Shown here: positions 24,688 through 52,342 of the stretch, piece after piece | Layout: every line of letters begins with the position of its first letter | Position numbering within the stretch: position 1 is the first letter of the stretch | NCBI GenBank assembly: GCA_009823395.1 | Contig: CM020514.1 | Coordinates: 7,912,466 to 7,976,465 of the forward strand | Length of the DNA stretch: 64,000 nucleotides | DNA from: Thamnaconus septentrionalis | Taxonomy: Eukaryota; Chordata; Actinopteri; Tetraodontiformes; Monacanthidae | Direction: 5' to 3' | The notes under the pieces: model-generated | What the model was told of the DNA's origin: nothing | Databases searched by the model: none | The model's input: the letters and a program-made list of their open reading frames with translations, nothing else | Made by a program: the position numbers and the translations under genes

Positions 24688-27600
24688 CGTGTGCGTGTGT
24701 GTGTGTAAGCAGCTTTTGTGCTCAACCCTCATAAAGCTTAATGTGCTTAGAGAAGATTAGCTTCGTTGCTAAGCTAGCTGTGTGTGTGTGTGTGTGTGTG
24801 TGTGACTGAGTGTGCCAGTCAGACTACTCGGGTGAGGGTTTAGTTGAAACCTACATTTGCCAATTATGCTGACTGTCACCGTGGCGACCGGAGCTTCAGG
24901 TAATCCCATCACCCCCCCACACCCCCCTCGCGGGGGTTGGGGGGTGTGGGGCGGGGGCGGAGCCTGTTTAAGTCACAATTACAGTGAACCTGAAGTCTGA
25001 CGATGAACCTTCTCACCTTTTCCTGGAGCGTCACTACATGTGAATCCACCTGTTGACACGTCTTGATTTTTATTCTTTTCTTTAAAATCATAATTCACTC
25101 GACCTAAAATCTAAAATATCAAGAATTTGAATTTACAATGTTGGCTTCAGTGGATATTCTGGGCTAAAATTAGAGAACTCAAGTAGTCGAGTAGAGTACT
25201 CAACCCAGGTATTGATACAGATACCAGTACTCGGTCCCGATACCTGGTACTGGTTTCGGTATCGGTGTATCCCTAGTTAGAGTCCTTGGCCCCAACAGGC
25301 TCCTAATTGGATGGATTTTCCCCTCTATGTAATCCAGCATTCTGAGTGGTTACTTCGCTCCTATCAAAACAGGAAGTCATCGTCGCTGGTCCTGCAGTAA
25401 TGCTACTCTACCTGCAGGGCGAAATGCGTGTGAAACTCACTACACCGGTTCTCCTCCTCCTGCAGGGTGGTGTGTGTGGGCGGGGACGGCTCGGTGGCCG
25501 AGCTGTGCCACGCCATGGTGCTCAGAGCTCAGCTGGACGCCGACTCTCCGGTGAGGCCGGTGAAGCCGGTGCTGCCGCTGGGAATCGTACCGGCCGGTGA
25601 GAGGGGCTGCGGAGACGCCACTGAGTCGGTGGACGTTGTCGGAAACGTGTCAAAGTGTTTCGGTGTGTTTCCCGTGTCTTCAGGTTCCACGGACGTGGTG
25701 TCCTGCTCGGTTCACGGGGTCAGAGATCCAGTCACTGCAGCCCTGCACATCATCCTGGGTAACTGTCACTGTGTTCACAACAATTCACTCAAGTAGGGAC
25801 AAAATTCAAGACCTCAAACCGAAAATGAAACTGGTTTTCCATGTAACTGGCCCCAAGAGTTTATATGTTGACTAAGAGGTGGGAAGTAACACAGTACAAA
25901 TACTTTGTTACCGTACTTCAGTAGATTTTTCAGGTATCTGTACTTTATTTGAGTATTTCTTTTTCTGATAGCTTTTTACTTTTGCTTGTTACTTTTGTGT
26001 TTAAAAGGTACACATTCAGTTCAAAGTGATCCACTTATTATATTATGGATGCTGTTGCTTGAAGTGGAGGATTTGAACTTTAGCGTATTCAGAAGTGATA
26101 AAAATAGATTTGTAGAAAATAAAACTGGTTATTGTGATAAAAAGTATAAACATCCAAAAATCGTTAGTTGGTCAGAAATATAGCGAATTATAATGTGGTT
26201 AACCAGCAGTTGAAAAAAAGTTGAAGAAAAATAGATCGTTTTCAGAGTAGCAAAGCTCAAATACTCTAACATCTGTCACAATTTTTAATTTTTTTTCCAA
26301 AATTATCATCAAATGTATTCATTCATTCATAATTCATTAATGGTAATTGCTTAATTGCTTTTTTACTTATGACAGTTCCGACACTTTCTTACTTTTACTT
26401 CAGTAAAGGAGTTGAATCAGTGCTTTTACTTTTACCATGGTATTTTTTCTGTATCTGTACTTTTACCTAAGCACAGAACGCGAAAACTTTTGCCACCTCT
26501 CCTGGTACCACCCACTTGTGGTTTTTCGCAGAAGGCCAATCGGGCGCTCGCGTCAGCGTCGCGCCGGGCCGTGATTGGTGGGGCCAGCGAGCGGCGGCTC
26601 GGGGGAGGGGGTGTGTGTCAGATGTGCGAGGGTGAGAGCGGGGAAGGCACTCCTGAGGGAGGCCAGGGACAGATGTCCCACCGCAGGATCGGTTTCAGCT
26701 TGAATCATTGACTCGCCCCCCGCTCTCCTCCCGGCTCAACCCTCACCTCCCCCGCCCCCTCCTTCCCCTCACCTGCTCTCGCACCCTCCCAGGTGGAGCC
26801 GTCAGCCAATCAGCCAGCAGCGAGGCGGGACGCTGCGTTTGAATGATAGGTTGCTGCGACACGGTGTTTCATTAACACTAATTAACGCCGTGTGCGCCCT
26901 GCGTGTGTGCGTCTGTGTGTGTGCGTGCGCCTGTGTGTGTGTGTGTGTGTGTATGACAGATGGTTATATTATGAGGAACAAATAAGGCAGAACAATAGCA
27001 GACAGGTAGGAAGCTGTTTCCCACAGTCACCGGTGGTGACGACTGCAGAACCAGGGCAAGATCAGTGTTTCTCAACTGGTGGGTCGCGACCCAAAAGTGG
27101 GTCGTGGAGGTGTTTTGATAGAGAAAGTGTTGGGTATTTATTTTGCAGGACAAATGATTCAATTCATTCATATGATAATTGTGACTGAATGAAGGCCTCA
27201 GTCTGTATTGTTGTACTGTTTGGCTATTTTTGCGTTATAAATTAGAGCGCTAAATTTGGGTCGCGACTTCATGATAAGGAAACAAATGTGGGTCCTGAGG
27301 CTCCACCAGTTGAGAACCACTTGTTTAGATTAGAAATGTTGGGACAGATGTCATGCATCCATCTGCCGAAGCGGTCAAAACTTGGAAGGCGATCACATGA
27401 ATCAGATGCTTATCATTACTATTCACTTAGCTAGCTTGAGACTTCTAATCGGCGCTAAAGGGAAGCATTAGCGGCGACACGTCACTGCTACGGGTGGAGC
27501 AGCTATGCATCGCAAAGTTTAACTAAACACTTAATGGGATGGAAGTTAGAAATATGTTGTCCGCCAAACAAAAGCCTCAATTTCATTTTCTTCATTCGTC

Positions 27601-29026
27601 TTCTGATATGAAAATGACCATCTAGTTCTGATGGAACCTCAGCTGCCGCAGCGATGCCGTTAATCTCTTTAGCATCGACCAGCCCAGCAAGTCGCTTCCT
27701 GAATAATTTTTTTTGCTTTGTCTTCTTCTGGGGCAGCTAACAGCAGTCACTTCCTGTTTTTTTCTGATTGGCTCTCTCCTGGAGGTCAGCACCGGCGATC
27801 CAGCCGCCACGCATGGGTTAATTTAAAGGGGGAATTCGTAGTTTTGTGTTGGAAAGTCACACATCCCTTGACTGAACGTAAAAAAAAGGCCAGTCTGGCT
27901 TTTCCTGAGGTTTCACCTCCACCTCCTAGTGTAGGGGTGGGCAAACGTTTTGACTGGTGGGCCAAAACGGGTTCTAAAATATTGCTTACTATTAATATAA
28001 TTTCTTCAAGTTCGGCGGGCCGGATTAAAAATCTTAATTTCTCTTACTAATGGTTTTAGAATCTTTCAAATAGTTACACAGGCAACATTTAACCTGTCAA
28101 TGCCGGTTATAATCTGAAAAACCTCCCTCCCTAATACTACCCCTAATGGTTTACTGGCAGCAATGTTTTTCACTTCCTCCAAATCATAAACTCGGTGGAG
28201 GGGACTCAGTTTATCGCTGTACTTGGTTGGTTTTTCCATTTCCTCCTCCTCTTCCATGGCACCGGTGATGCTGGAAGGGTATGTGAGCATCAGCGCAATG
28301 GAGGGAGCTGGCAGCCGGACATCAGGCAGGATATTAAAAAAATAAATTAAAAAGGAGCAGGCAAAAACTCAACTTAGAATCATGATGGAGATAGAGACCT
28401 TAAAAATGAAAAATAACCTCAGAATTCTCTGCTATACGAATAGCGACCGTTTTGCGGAGGCACTTCAGGTTTGATCTCGCCGCCGGCGCGCTGACGGAGG
28501 ATTGGTCTCAGGATTAGAAACGGTGGCGGCGTGGTGGCGACGGTCTCTCCAACCTCTCTCCAAACACACACCATATGGTGAGGAAATCAGATTCTAGTCC
28601 GCGGAGCGACAGACAGGCAGTTGAGGGAGACAGACAGGTGGGGAGGAGAGAGCAGTTCAGTAGGTTACAGCAGGTATTTGGCCAGATGGCAGACTGTGTG
28701 TGTGTGTGTGGTGTGTGTGTGTGGCATCTTATTCCCGCTGCTGGCGGATTCAGGTTGACTGTCTTCGTATTCTTGTTTTGTTCTGGGCTCTGCGCTGCGT
28801 TCAAAGACCTCGGGAAAACAATGGCGTCAGATATATATTTAGCCTGGCAGTGGCGCCTGGCGCGTTTTGAGATCCCTGCGCGTCAATATGAAAATCTGAA
28901 AAGAAATTAAAAAAAAAAAAAAAGCTGTTGGGAACAGTGGGGGGAACTGGACCAGCAGATGGGATGGAGCCAAACTGGCTCAGACTGGTCAGACTGGACT
29001 TTAAAGAGTTTGTTTCTATTTTTAAA

Positions 29027-29073
<47 letters not shown>

Positions 29074-30861
29074 ATCCTGACCTCGTTCTAGTCTGGGACG
29101 GCTGCTTCTTATCAATATTCATCACCGTCTTACCACATGACCATGTGGCCTTCTCATGAGCCCTGTGTCTGGGTCTCTCACAAACAGACGCACAAATTTC
29201 TCGGAGCGTATTTTGTCATCAACATTTTCTTCCCCCCTCCTACCCCTCAGGTCACCTGCAGGAGGTGGACATGTGCAGCTTTTCGTCCCTGGGTCAGCTG
29301 GTGCGTTTCGGCTTCTCCGCCATGTTTGGCTTCGGCGGCCGGAGTCTGGCCCGGGCGGAGAAGAGGAGGTGGATGCCGTCGGCGCGGCGGCGGGAGTACG
29401 CGCTGGTGAAGACGCTAGCGAGGCTCAGGTTAGAAGCCTGATTGGTGCGCGCGGATAGAAATGACCTCAGTGGTTCTTTACCATGTGACTGTGTCTGTAG
29501 CACGTCATTATGATTCATTATTCAAAAAAGCCTGGTTATGTTGTTCCAGGGGAAAAAAAAAGAAGCATATTTAGCCCTCTGTTTACAGCCTCTGGCTAAA
29601 ATGCTAACCTTTAGCTTTCTGCTAAAACTGCTGCTTTTTGGACCCGACACACGTTTTGGAGGAGACAGGAGATGCCTCACTGTTTGCATTGTCACCAATT
29701 TTGGTACCTGTGCCCTTTATGACATCACAAATGGCTGATTTTGCGCTATTGTGTGTTTTGGCTGCACACCGAAACCTGAAAAGTGAAGACAGACGCCTCA
29801 TCTCTAGGTCATTCACATGAACATGAAAGTAATTTTGCGCCCTGAAGGACTTTTACCATGTAAAATCTCAATGCAAACCAGGATCATCTTGCCATCGCAT
29901 CACTTCCACATTGTCCAAAACCAACCAGCAGGGCGGCTAACAGGCCTATTCAGTCTCTCCCCGATCTGTTCTTCCCTTCTGTCTGCTGCAGACCTGAACA
30001 CTGTCAGCTGTCCTTTGTACCGGCGAAAGAGACGAATGGGAATTTATTTGAGCAACGGTGAGACACAGTTTCACACATGCTGGAACTGAACACAAACCTT
30101 CAATCAATATCAATATCAGTGTTCCGTGTTTGATTCTGCTCTCTGGATCTCCTCTCTCCCAGCGACCAGGACCAGGACTCAGGTGAGGCCGGAAAATGTC
30201 TTTTAAATTGTCTTTTAAATTATTTATGACTTATTTTATTTCATTATATATCAATTTAACCTGGGTTTGTCAATCCAGAGAGGGAGGAGTCCTGGACAAG
30301 CAACCAGGGCCTGTACCTGAGCATCAGCATCATGTCCATCCCCTGCCTGAGTCCACACACGCCTCAAGGACTCGCTCCCAACACCAGGTACCAACCAAAC
30401 ACCTGGGTAATGAAGTCTGCCTCAGTCTTGCCAGCATGTCAAGTGTGACCCCACAGGGCGCCGCTCGACTCCGCCTTAATGTCCCCATTCAACACTTCCT
30501 GTTTGCCACAGCTTGGCGAACGGCAGCGCGGCGCTGACGGCGGTCAGCAACACCTCCAGGGCGGAGTTCGTCAAACACCTGAAGCGGTACAGCGGCTCCA
30601 GCGGCCAGGTCAGCACCGTCAGTAGGTCAGCCAGCCAGTCAGGCAGTCAGTCAGTCAGTCAGTCAGCCATGACACATCTCACACTTACATATTATATGTG
30701 GGTCAGAGATGTTTTTGAAAAGTTAATAGTTGAGCCCAGTGTGAAAAATACAGGGGGGGGGGCAGGTGGCTTGGACCCCCACCATTAACCCATGAGACCC
30801 CCTGAAAGCCCCAAAACAAAATTTAAAGGGGTCTCACATTTTTTTCAAAAAACTTTACATG

Positions 30862-30922
<61 letters not shown>

Positions 30923-33592
30923 TTGCATCCATGAAATATTTGAAGGTCCTTATAGGCCTCCTGCATTTTAAGGAAGATTTTAGATTGCGATTGAGTAACG
31001 ATCAGGAGGATGGGGACCCCCCCCCCCCACTCTCCTAGAATATTGACGGGTATTTGGCACACTGGTTGAGCCGCCTGAAATCAAATTGAAATCCAATATT
31101 GATGATTGAAATTGGATCGCTTTAGCTTCGGCACTGACCTTCCTCTTCCAATCTTCCAATAAGAGTGCAAAGAATGAAAACGAGTTGATGCGAGGACTGA
31201 CCTGGTTCCGTTTGGCCTGGCCTGGCCTGGCCTGGCCTGGCCTGGCCTCGCTTGGCTCGACTCGCCATGGCCTGGTCTGGCCTGGCCTCTGAGACTGCAC
31301 ACTAACCCACTTTCTAAATATATGGCGAGGCGCGGCGCGCTCAGGTTGTTTACTTGGCTGGCCTACATCCTCTGAGCCTCTTTTCCTGACGGAGACACGG
31401 CAGCTCAACGTCAAACACGCCAAGTCAGAGTCGAGAGAGAGAGAGAGTGAGAGAGAGAGAGAGAGAGAGCGCGTCCTGCTGGAGCTCCTGCTTCAAGTCA
31501 GGGCCAGCAAAGCGCTGCTGGCTGGTGTCCATCCACTCATGAGTTGTACCAAAGTTCTGATTTTTTGTTTACTCAGAATCAGGAAGTATCAGTAAAATTG
31601 ACTTTGATAATGAAGAACTTTGTTGACGGTAAACCGACTGCACTCATGTAGCGCTTTCCAGCACCGTCATGGTACCCCAAAGCACTTTACAATGGCCTCT
31701 CATTCACCCATCCGCATACGAATGGGCGGCTGCTGCAATGCAAGGTTCTGTCAGGCCCATTGAGAGCAACATAGGGTTCAATGCCTTGCCCAAGGACACT
31801 TCAATGTGTGGACAGTTGGATCTGGGCTTCGAACCGCCGACTCTTTACTCACTGGACAACTTGCTCCACCAACTGAGCCACAGCCGGCCCTGAATAAATG
31901 TATTTGAATAAATACTTATCCAAACATCATTTTTTTTAAAGATACATTATCCACATTATAATGCCCTGTTATGTAGAAGCTGAGATAAAATTCAAATTCT
32001 GATGTTTTGAAAATGTTTTGGCCTTGAATAACCGTCGTGGAAAATTGTAGTCTGGAAGTTATTGTGCTTAAATAAATGCACTTGGATGAAACCAAGAATT
32101 TGAAATAATGATCAGGACGCCGAAGTAAACCAGGAAAAACCTCAGGTCAGTCTTTCTGTCCGTCTTCTGGCCTTTGCTGCCCTCTGTTGGCGGCTAAATG
32201 AACTGCAGCCCAGACAACACAGGCCCATGAACGGGAAGAAATGGAGTCACACCTTGAGATCGACGTAAAGAAACTCTTCAAATGAACTTTGTGCGCGCCC
32301 ACACACACGCACGCACGCACGCACGCACACGCACTCCTCTCTCAGTTGGCTTCTGTCTCCCCCTGCAGTTCAGCTTCTCCTTCGTGGAGACGCACGCCGT
32401 GTCGGCGGTGAAGGTCCGGCCCCAGTCGCTGGTGGGCTGGTCGGAGGAGGAGAGCGACGACGAAGGAGACTCCAAGACGTCGCCCATCATCCAGGCGGAG
32501 GGCGTCACCTTCCCCTGGAACATCGACGGGGAACTGGTGGAGATGGCCAGCGAGGTGCTCGCCAGGTTAGTGGAGAAGCGTCGCGTCCGAGTTGGTCATA
32601 GTACCAAAAACAACAAATAATCAAATGAATATATTCCTCAATGCTGATTAGAAGTGGCTTCACGTCTCCTGGTTGGAGGTTCTCCTCCTTCAATCACACG
32701 ATGATCAGTCTCACTCAGAGAAACAGTGGTGTGGTGTCATCTGTGGCTCCTCAGGCTAGTGATGCAGTCAAGACCACACCAACCGAGACCAAGACATCAT
32801 CAAGACTAGAGAGTGTTGAGACCAAGACAAGACCAAGACTGTATATATCAAAGAAAATAACAAAACAGAAAAAGTTTGCTTCTAAATCGAACAGCAACAT
32901 CTCTCTCTCTCTCTCTCTTTTTTTTTAAGCAAGGTTTCTTTAAACAAATTTCTTTCACATTATTCTGCTTTGCCAGTTATTTTGAACCATTTTCAAAAAT
33001 AGAACTTTGCTTCAGAAAATGAAAAATTAAATTAACTAGGAATAAGGAGATGAGTCACTCTGGGTGTCACAAACAGAGCGTAAAACGGCAGCATGTCTTT
33101 TATCTTTTATGTTACTATCTTGTCATTGCAGTGTTGGCTAAGTCATAAACCCCAAGTCTGTCCGGTCTGAGGCCGACACAAGACCAAGTAAAAATGCCTC
33201 GGAGTCCGAGATGAGACCGAGACCCTTAAAAAGTGGTCTCAAGACCTGTCTTGAGACCAAGACCAATCTCGAGTACTACAACACGACCTCAAGTCGAGTT
33301 GATGATGGCAGATGATGATGCCATTGTTACATCATGTGCAGGCCTGTGGTTCAAACCTGAGGATCCAGATATATCTGTCTAAATGCCGAGATGTTTGGTC
33401 AATGGGAAAAGAGGAAGCGAGGATGATAGAAAAGTTTCACTCTTTGGTGTCAGTGGTCCTTTTGCTGTTTGTGTTTTGCCGCTAAAGACGTTTGACGGTT
33501 GTGCTGCGTTCAGGGTCCACCCACGGCTCATCACTCTGTACGGGGAGGAGGTGCACGAGGCCGAGTCCACCATCTCCTGCAGCTGCATCTGA
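10685..33592 (+). CDS. cerkl: Ceramide kinase-like protein, 14 coding exons
   Basis: Exons: 10685-10848, 12065-12174, 14975-15208, 23039-23170, 23854-23917, 25466-25596, 25684-25758, 29251-29428, 29992-30057, 30163-30182, 30279-30387, 30512-30608, 32369-32565, 33514-33592. All introns are GT-AG and all phases agree, giving 551 residues (human CERKL 532-558). Exon 1 is an acidic/lysine-rich tail unlike mammals. Residues about 58-170 form the PH-like region ([18 protein letters not shown]) with a basic KVKRRR at 112-117, corresponding to the known nuclear signal of CERKL. The diacylglycerol-kinase-like domain has [11 protein letters not shown], the nucleotide loop VVCVGGDGS (236-244), GIVPAGSTDV and [14 protein letters not shown]. 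The C-terminus has [34 protein letters not shown] is retina-associated and protects against oxidative stress in mammals; ceramide kinase activity has not been shown for it. Exon 10 is only 20 nt. Confidence 0.93.
10849..12064 (+). other. cerkl intron 1
   Basis: No repeat family or second gene recognised. It ends with the acceptor GCGCTTGGCAG. An open frame at 10980-11357 has no protein-like features and no splice context. Confidence 0.5.
12287..12320. repeat. (CA)n microsatellite in cerkl intron 2
   Basis: Pure CA dinucleotides. Intron 2 (12175-14974) also carries (TG)n at about 13160-13190, 13705-13744 and 13843-13883, and is otherwise unremarkable. Confidence 0.95.
12658..12691. repeat. 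Perfect 12-bp inverted repeat
   Basis: CAACCCCCCACC at 12658-12669 and its exact reverse complement at 12680-12691 are separated by a 10-nt loop. It lies in cerkl intron 2. It resembles a rho-independent terminator in shape, but that has no meaning in a fish gene; a DNA or RNA hairpin or a G-rich structure is possible. Confidence 0.8.
15327..15853 (+). mobile_element. hAT-like non-autonomous element, copy 1 (without the nested repeat)
   Basis: Begins CAGGGGTGTCGAATTCAAA and ends GGGCCAGAGTTTGACACCT. The 8-bp flanks are imperfectly matched (gtctacat and ctctactt, 6 of 8). It contains ACTTCATAATGCACACATGC and CCAGCAGAGCGTTCTGGGAT. Unlike copies 2 and 3 it has no (CCAT)n-led insertion after ACATGCAAAAT. 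It lies in cerkl intron 3. Confidence 0.75.
15854..18234 (+). other. cerkl intron 3, first part
   Basis: Contains (CA)n at about 17035-17076, a degraded copy at about 17085-17180 of the SINE-like repeat seen at 31641 (shared GTGTGGACAGTTGGA), and a CpG-rich stretch at about 17500-18130. I find no exon in the CpG-rich part. It could be an internal promoter or a regulatory element, but I see no further support. Confidence 0.45.
18235..18802 (+). mobile_element. hAT-like non-autonomous element, copy 2 (with nested repeat)
   Basis: Begins AGGGGTGTCAAACATGG and shares ACTTCATATTGCACACATGC and CCAGCAGAGCATTCTGGGGT with copy 1. About 140 bp at 18411-18552 (CCAT-rich start, ending CGGACAAGTCGCCAGTTGGC) is absent from copy 1 and present in copy 3. 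The right end is degraded. Confidence 0.75.
18803..22376 (+). other. cerkl intron 3, middle part
   Basis: No exon seen. (TG)n tracts lie at about 21650-21674 and 21841-21889. The rest is unremarkable. Confidence 0.45.
22377..22709. mobile_element. hAT-type non-autonomous element (TAGGGATGCACC ends)
   Basis: Terminal sequences TAGGGATGCACC and the reverse complement of TAGGAATGCACC, with flanks gttagagt (22369-22376) and gtgagagt (22710-22717) that match 7 of 8. The internal sequence is rich in GAGTACC/GGTATCAG runs, typical of a family common in fish genomes. It lies in cerkl intron 3. Confidence 0.75.
23313..23357. repeat. (TG)n microsatellite in the short cerkl intron 4
   Basis: About 22 TG units, 143 bp after exon 4. 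The complementary (CA)n at 23727-23760 lies in the same 683-bp intron, which also holds a long CTCCTC-rich pyrimidine stretch at 23460-23645. Confidence 0.95.
23727..23760. repeat. (CA)n microsatellite in cerkl intron 4
   Basis: Lies 94 bp before the 64-nt exon 5 and can base-pair with the (TG)n at 23313-23357 in the pre-mRNA. Confidence 0.95.
24284..24314. repeat. (GATA)n microsatellite
   Basis: Tandem ATAG units in cerkl intron 5. The same intron (23918-25465) holds (AAT)n at about 24018-24046 and (TG)n at about 24633-24687 and 24779-24803. Confidence 0.95.
24915..24951. repeat. C-rich/G-rich inverted repeat
   Basis: CCCCACACCCCCC at 24915-24927 and its exact complement GGGGGGTGTGGGG at 24939-24951 flank an 11-nt loop. 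Further G-runs to 24960 give potential for a quadruplex. It lies in cerkl intron 5. Confidence 0.8.
25165..25272. mobile_element. Partial hAT-type element related to 22377-22709
   Basis: Carries GATACCTGGTACTGG-type sequence and ends GGTGTATCCCTA followed by gttagagt. The flank beyond it also resembles the flank of the 22377 copy (aacaggctcc, aattg), so the two loci may be copies of one larger unit. Confidence 0.6.
25875..26500. mobile_element. hAT-like non-autonomous element (AGAGGTGGGAAGTAAC ends)
   Basis: Begins AGAGGTGGGAAGTAAC and ends CTTTTGCCACCTCT. The internal sequence is rich in TACTTTTACTT motifs. It belongs to the same family as 42560-43052 and lies in cerkl intron 7. Confidence 0.75.
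27063..27323. mobile_element. MITE with CAGTGTTTCTCAACTGGTGG terminus
   Basis: The terminal repeats are CAGTGTTTCTCAACTGGTGG at the left and the reverse complement of CAAGTGGTTCTCAACTGGTG at the right. The internal GGGTCGCGACCC is typical of a widespread vertebrate hAT family. A partial copy (TTATTTTGCAGGACA, GGGTTGCGACTTCAT) is at 36760-36915. Confidence 0.75.
27931..28045. mobile_element. Truncated hAT-like element
   Basis: GTGGGCAAACGTTTTGAC at the left and TTCAAGTTCGGCGGGCCGGA inside match the copy at 53968-54256. The right end is missing. It lies in cerkl intron 7. Confidence 0.65.
29030..29070. repeat. (CA)n microsatellite, cerkl intron 7
   Basis: Uninterrupted CA tract about 180 bp upstream of exon 8. 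Confidence 0.95.
29560..29830. mobile_element. Unnamed dispersed repeat (TTTAGCCCTCTGTTTACAGC core), cerkl intron 8
   Basis: Shares ATATTTAGCCCTCTGTTTAC, CTGCTAAAACTGCTG and a later GACATCACAAA with copies at 48590-48800, 51400-51560 and 55010-55260. I could not assign it to a named family and did not identify its ends. Confidence 0.55.
30877..30920. repeat. (TG)n microsatellite, cerkl intron 12
   Basis: TG tract preceded by a short (TA)n run. Confidence 0.95.
31215..31290. repeat. GGCCT pentanucleotide tandem repeat
   Basis: Six or more GGCCT units, then degenerate units, in cerkl intron 12. Confidence 0.85.
31641..31888 (-). mobile_element. tRNA-like SINE-type repeat
   Basis: On the minus strand it starts with a tRNA-like head (GTGGCTCAGTTGGTGGAGCA, then a GGTTCGAA box-B-like motif). 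On the plus strand the body includes CCCAAAGCACTTTACAATGG and CCTTGCCCAAGGACACTTCA, sequences common in fish genomes. It is not a functional tRNA gene. It lies in cerkl intron 12. Confidence 0.65.
32756..33284. mobile_element. Non-autonomous DNA element with GAGACCAAGAC repeats
   Basis: Both ends carry repeated GAGACCAAGAC or TTGAGACCAAGACC motifs, and it ends CTCGAGTACTACAACAC, a pattern familiar from fish genomes. The middle is AT-rich with a (TC)n run near 32900. It fills much of cerkl intron 13. Confidence 0.5.
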
Positions 33593-33625
33593 GTCCGGCA
33601 GAGGGGCCGCGAGAGCGACGCGCTC

Positions 33626-33660
<35 letters not shown>

Positions 33661-34178
33661 ACACGCGCCTCAAGATTCAGGCTGCACCTGCCGTTTTCTC
33701 CCCCTCTGCTCGGCTGATAGCTGCATTATCAGCGAGCGTCCACGCAATAAGCTACCTGAGCTCCATGAACTGCTGAACAAAGACGACGGCTGTTTACACT
33801 TAGTTCCAATTTCCATCCTCTCCGAGTTGACGTGGCTTTGCTTGAGTTGCCTGCCTTTTTCTTTCTTTAATCGCAATGATTTTTATTCCGCAAATGTTGG
33901 TGTTGATGTTTTTTAAGTAGCGACGTCAAGCCAGGGTGCTTTTGATAGACAAGCTTTTTGTATTTAGAAACTCCTTTAAGCTCCTTTTTTGTGCCTGAAG
34001 AAGAGAAATTGTACATTTTTTAAATGTGTAACCTCAAACGAAAAAAAAAAACAAGGTTCAAGTCGTGTTTAAATATAAAATCCTTTTTTTTTTTTTTTTA
34101 ATAGGAATGTGCTGATAAAAAGCAGTGAGACTCTCCAGTGCAGAACAAACTTCACATAAAAGAAAAACATTTATTAAA
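33593..34178 (+). terminator. cerkl: cerkl 3'UTR and candidate poly(A) signal 34173-34178
   Basis: After the stop at 33590-33592 there is (TG)n at 33629-33657, then AT-rich sequence. The first poly(A)-type hexamer on the + strand is ATTAAA at 34173-34178. AATAAA at about 35490 is a possible longer alternative. Confidence 0.45.
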
Positions 34179-34805
34179 ACAACTCAAATGTCTGTGTGTA
34201 TGTGTGTACGTGACTTGTATGAAAAAATACAATATATATATAAGCAGCTGTTTTTAAGCTTCAGACTGAAGACTGTTTAAAAACACTGCTTTGAAACATT
34301 TCAAATCATGTTTAAACATTTTTCTTTCTTAAACATAAAAAATAATCATATTTTCAAGTAGTCATTCAACCCTGCGGCTCTTCACGCTGCTGCTGGCTGA
34401 TGCATCTTCTAGTGCACGTTCTGACTGACTGGTCTCACCCTGCACCTCCAGGCATCTCGCAGCACCTCCATATAAATTAAACGTTTTGCTATTAACTTAG
34501 AACATAAACAGGAGTAACATTTCAAACAACGGGCAGCATTTTAAACTCTTTTGTAACGTTTTATAAATATATCTTTCAATGTCTTTCCGCTGTTTTTTTT
34601 GCTCTTTGGAGAATATTGGAATAAGAAAGTACATTGACTTTCTTGTTTAGTTTAGTTTTTTGTTTGTTTGCTTTTACAATCCTGCCTTTACTGAAGCCAT
34701 TCTCATACAGAGGAGTTGACCAAACAACCAAGCAAAGACAATACATAGAACCATACATAGGTGTGAATTAGTTGATTAGATAAGGCACCCTGCCTTATAC
34801 TGCCT

Positions 34806-34858
<53 letters not shown>

Positions 34859-35672
34859 TTTAAATATTTGTTTCAGACCATCATTCATCATTGCTCTCTG
34901 AGAACAACTTTTTAAATGTGTATTTTTTCATTTTAAGCTACTTTTGAGCATCTTCCTGATCCACCAAACTCCTACTGACATCATCACTCTTGCAAAAAAT
35001 CAAAAATCAAAAAAATTGAACCATACAAAAATGTAATAATCAACTCAACTAGCCAATCCAGAGACCAGGAGCCGAGCAGCTGACTCTGAACTTCACAGTT
35101 TAAAATGCCGGTGGAGCCTTTTAAGACAAATAAGACCCAGCTCAGAGTTCCAGGTCCAAGGGAGGAGAAGCACCACGCGGGGCTAACGCATGAAGATTGT
35201 TCCCAGCAGCAGCAGCCTGCTTCCTGTTCCAGTGAACCACAGTGGGAAGTGGATGAACTCATTCTCCTTCTGACGGATGGCAAACAGCTGATTCAGCAGG
35301 TAAACGCAGCACGGAGACGAGAAGATGAGGCGTCAGCCAATCAGAGGCCAGGTTGTTTTGTCCCCCTGAGATCAAAAGTTTCTGACTCCGTTGTTTCTTC
35401 CACTTGAAGGAGTCTCGATTGAATGTGATTGGTCCTGTTATAGGTGTGCATCCCTTTTTCCCCCGTTTTTTCTTCTTCTTTTTTTTTTTTAAATAAAGCA
35501 CCAATCCGTTCCACTCTCCGATTAGTTTTTTCAAGTCTCACAGTCGGAGGCGCGGCGAGGTGCACGGGACCTCTGTTCTGTCCGTCCGTCCGTCCGTCCG
35601 TCCGTCCGCGCGGCTCCTTGAATTGTGCACAGGAGCGAAGCGCGGCCCGGAGGTCGGAGGTCACGGCGGCGG
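34170..35672 (-). terminator. itga4: itga4 3'UTR and candidate poly(A) signal 34170-34175
   Basis: Reading left from the itga4 stop, the first AATAAA on the minus strand that I find is at 34175-34170 (TTTATT on +). The interval contains (TCCG)n at 35581-35608 and (TA)n at 34808-34851, and is otherwise AT-rich. It would give a 1.5-kb 3'UTR. Confidence 0.4.
34808..34851. repeat. (TA)n microsatellite
   Basis: Pure TA dinucleotides between the convergent cerkl and itga4 genes. Confidence 0.9.

Positions 35673-52342
<16,670 letters not shown>

Noticed and set aside
31641..31888. A tRNA gene
   Set aside because: Box-like motifs are present, but the sequence continues as a longer SINE-type repeat and does not fold as a complete tRNA.
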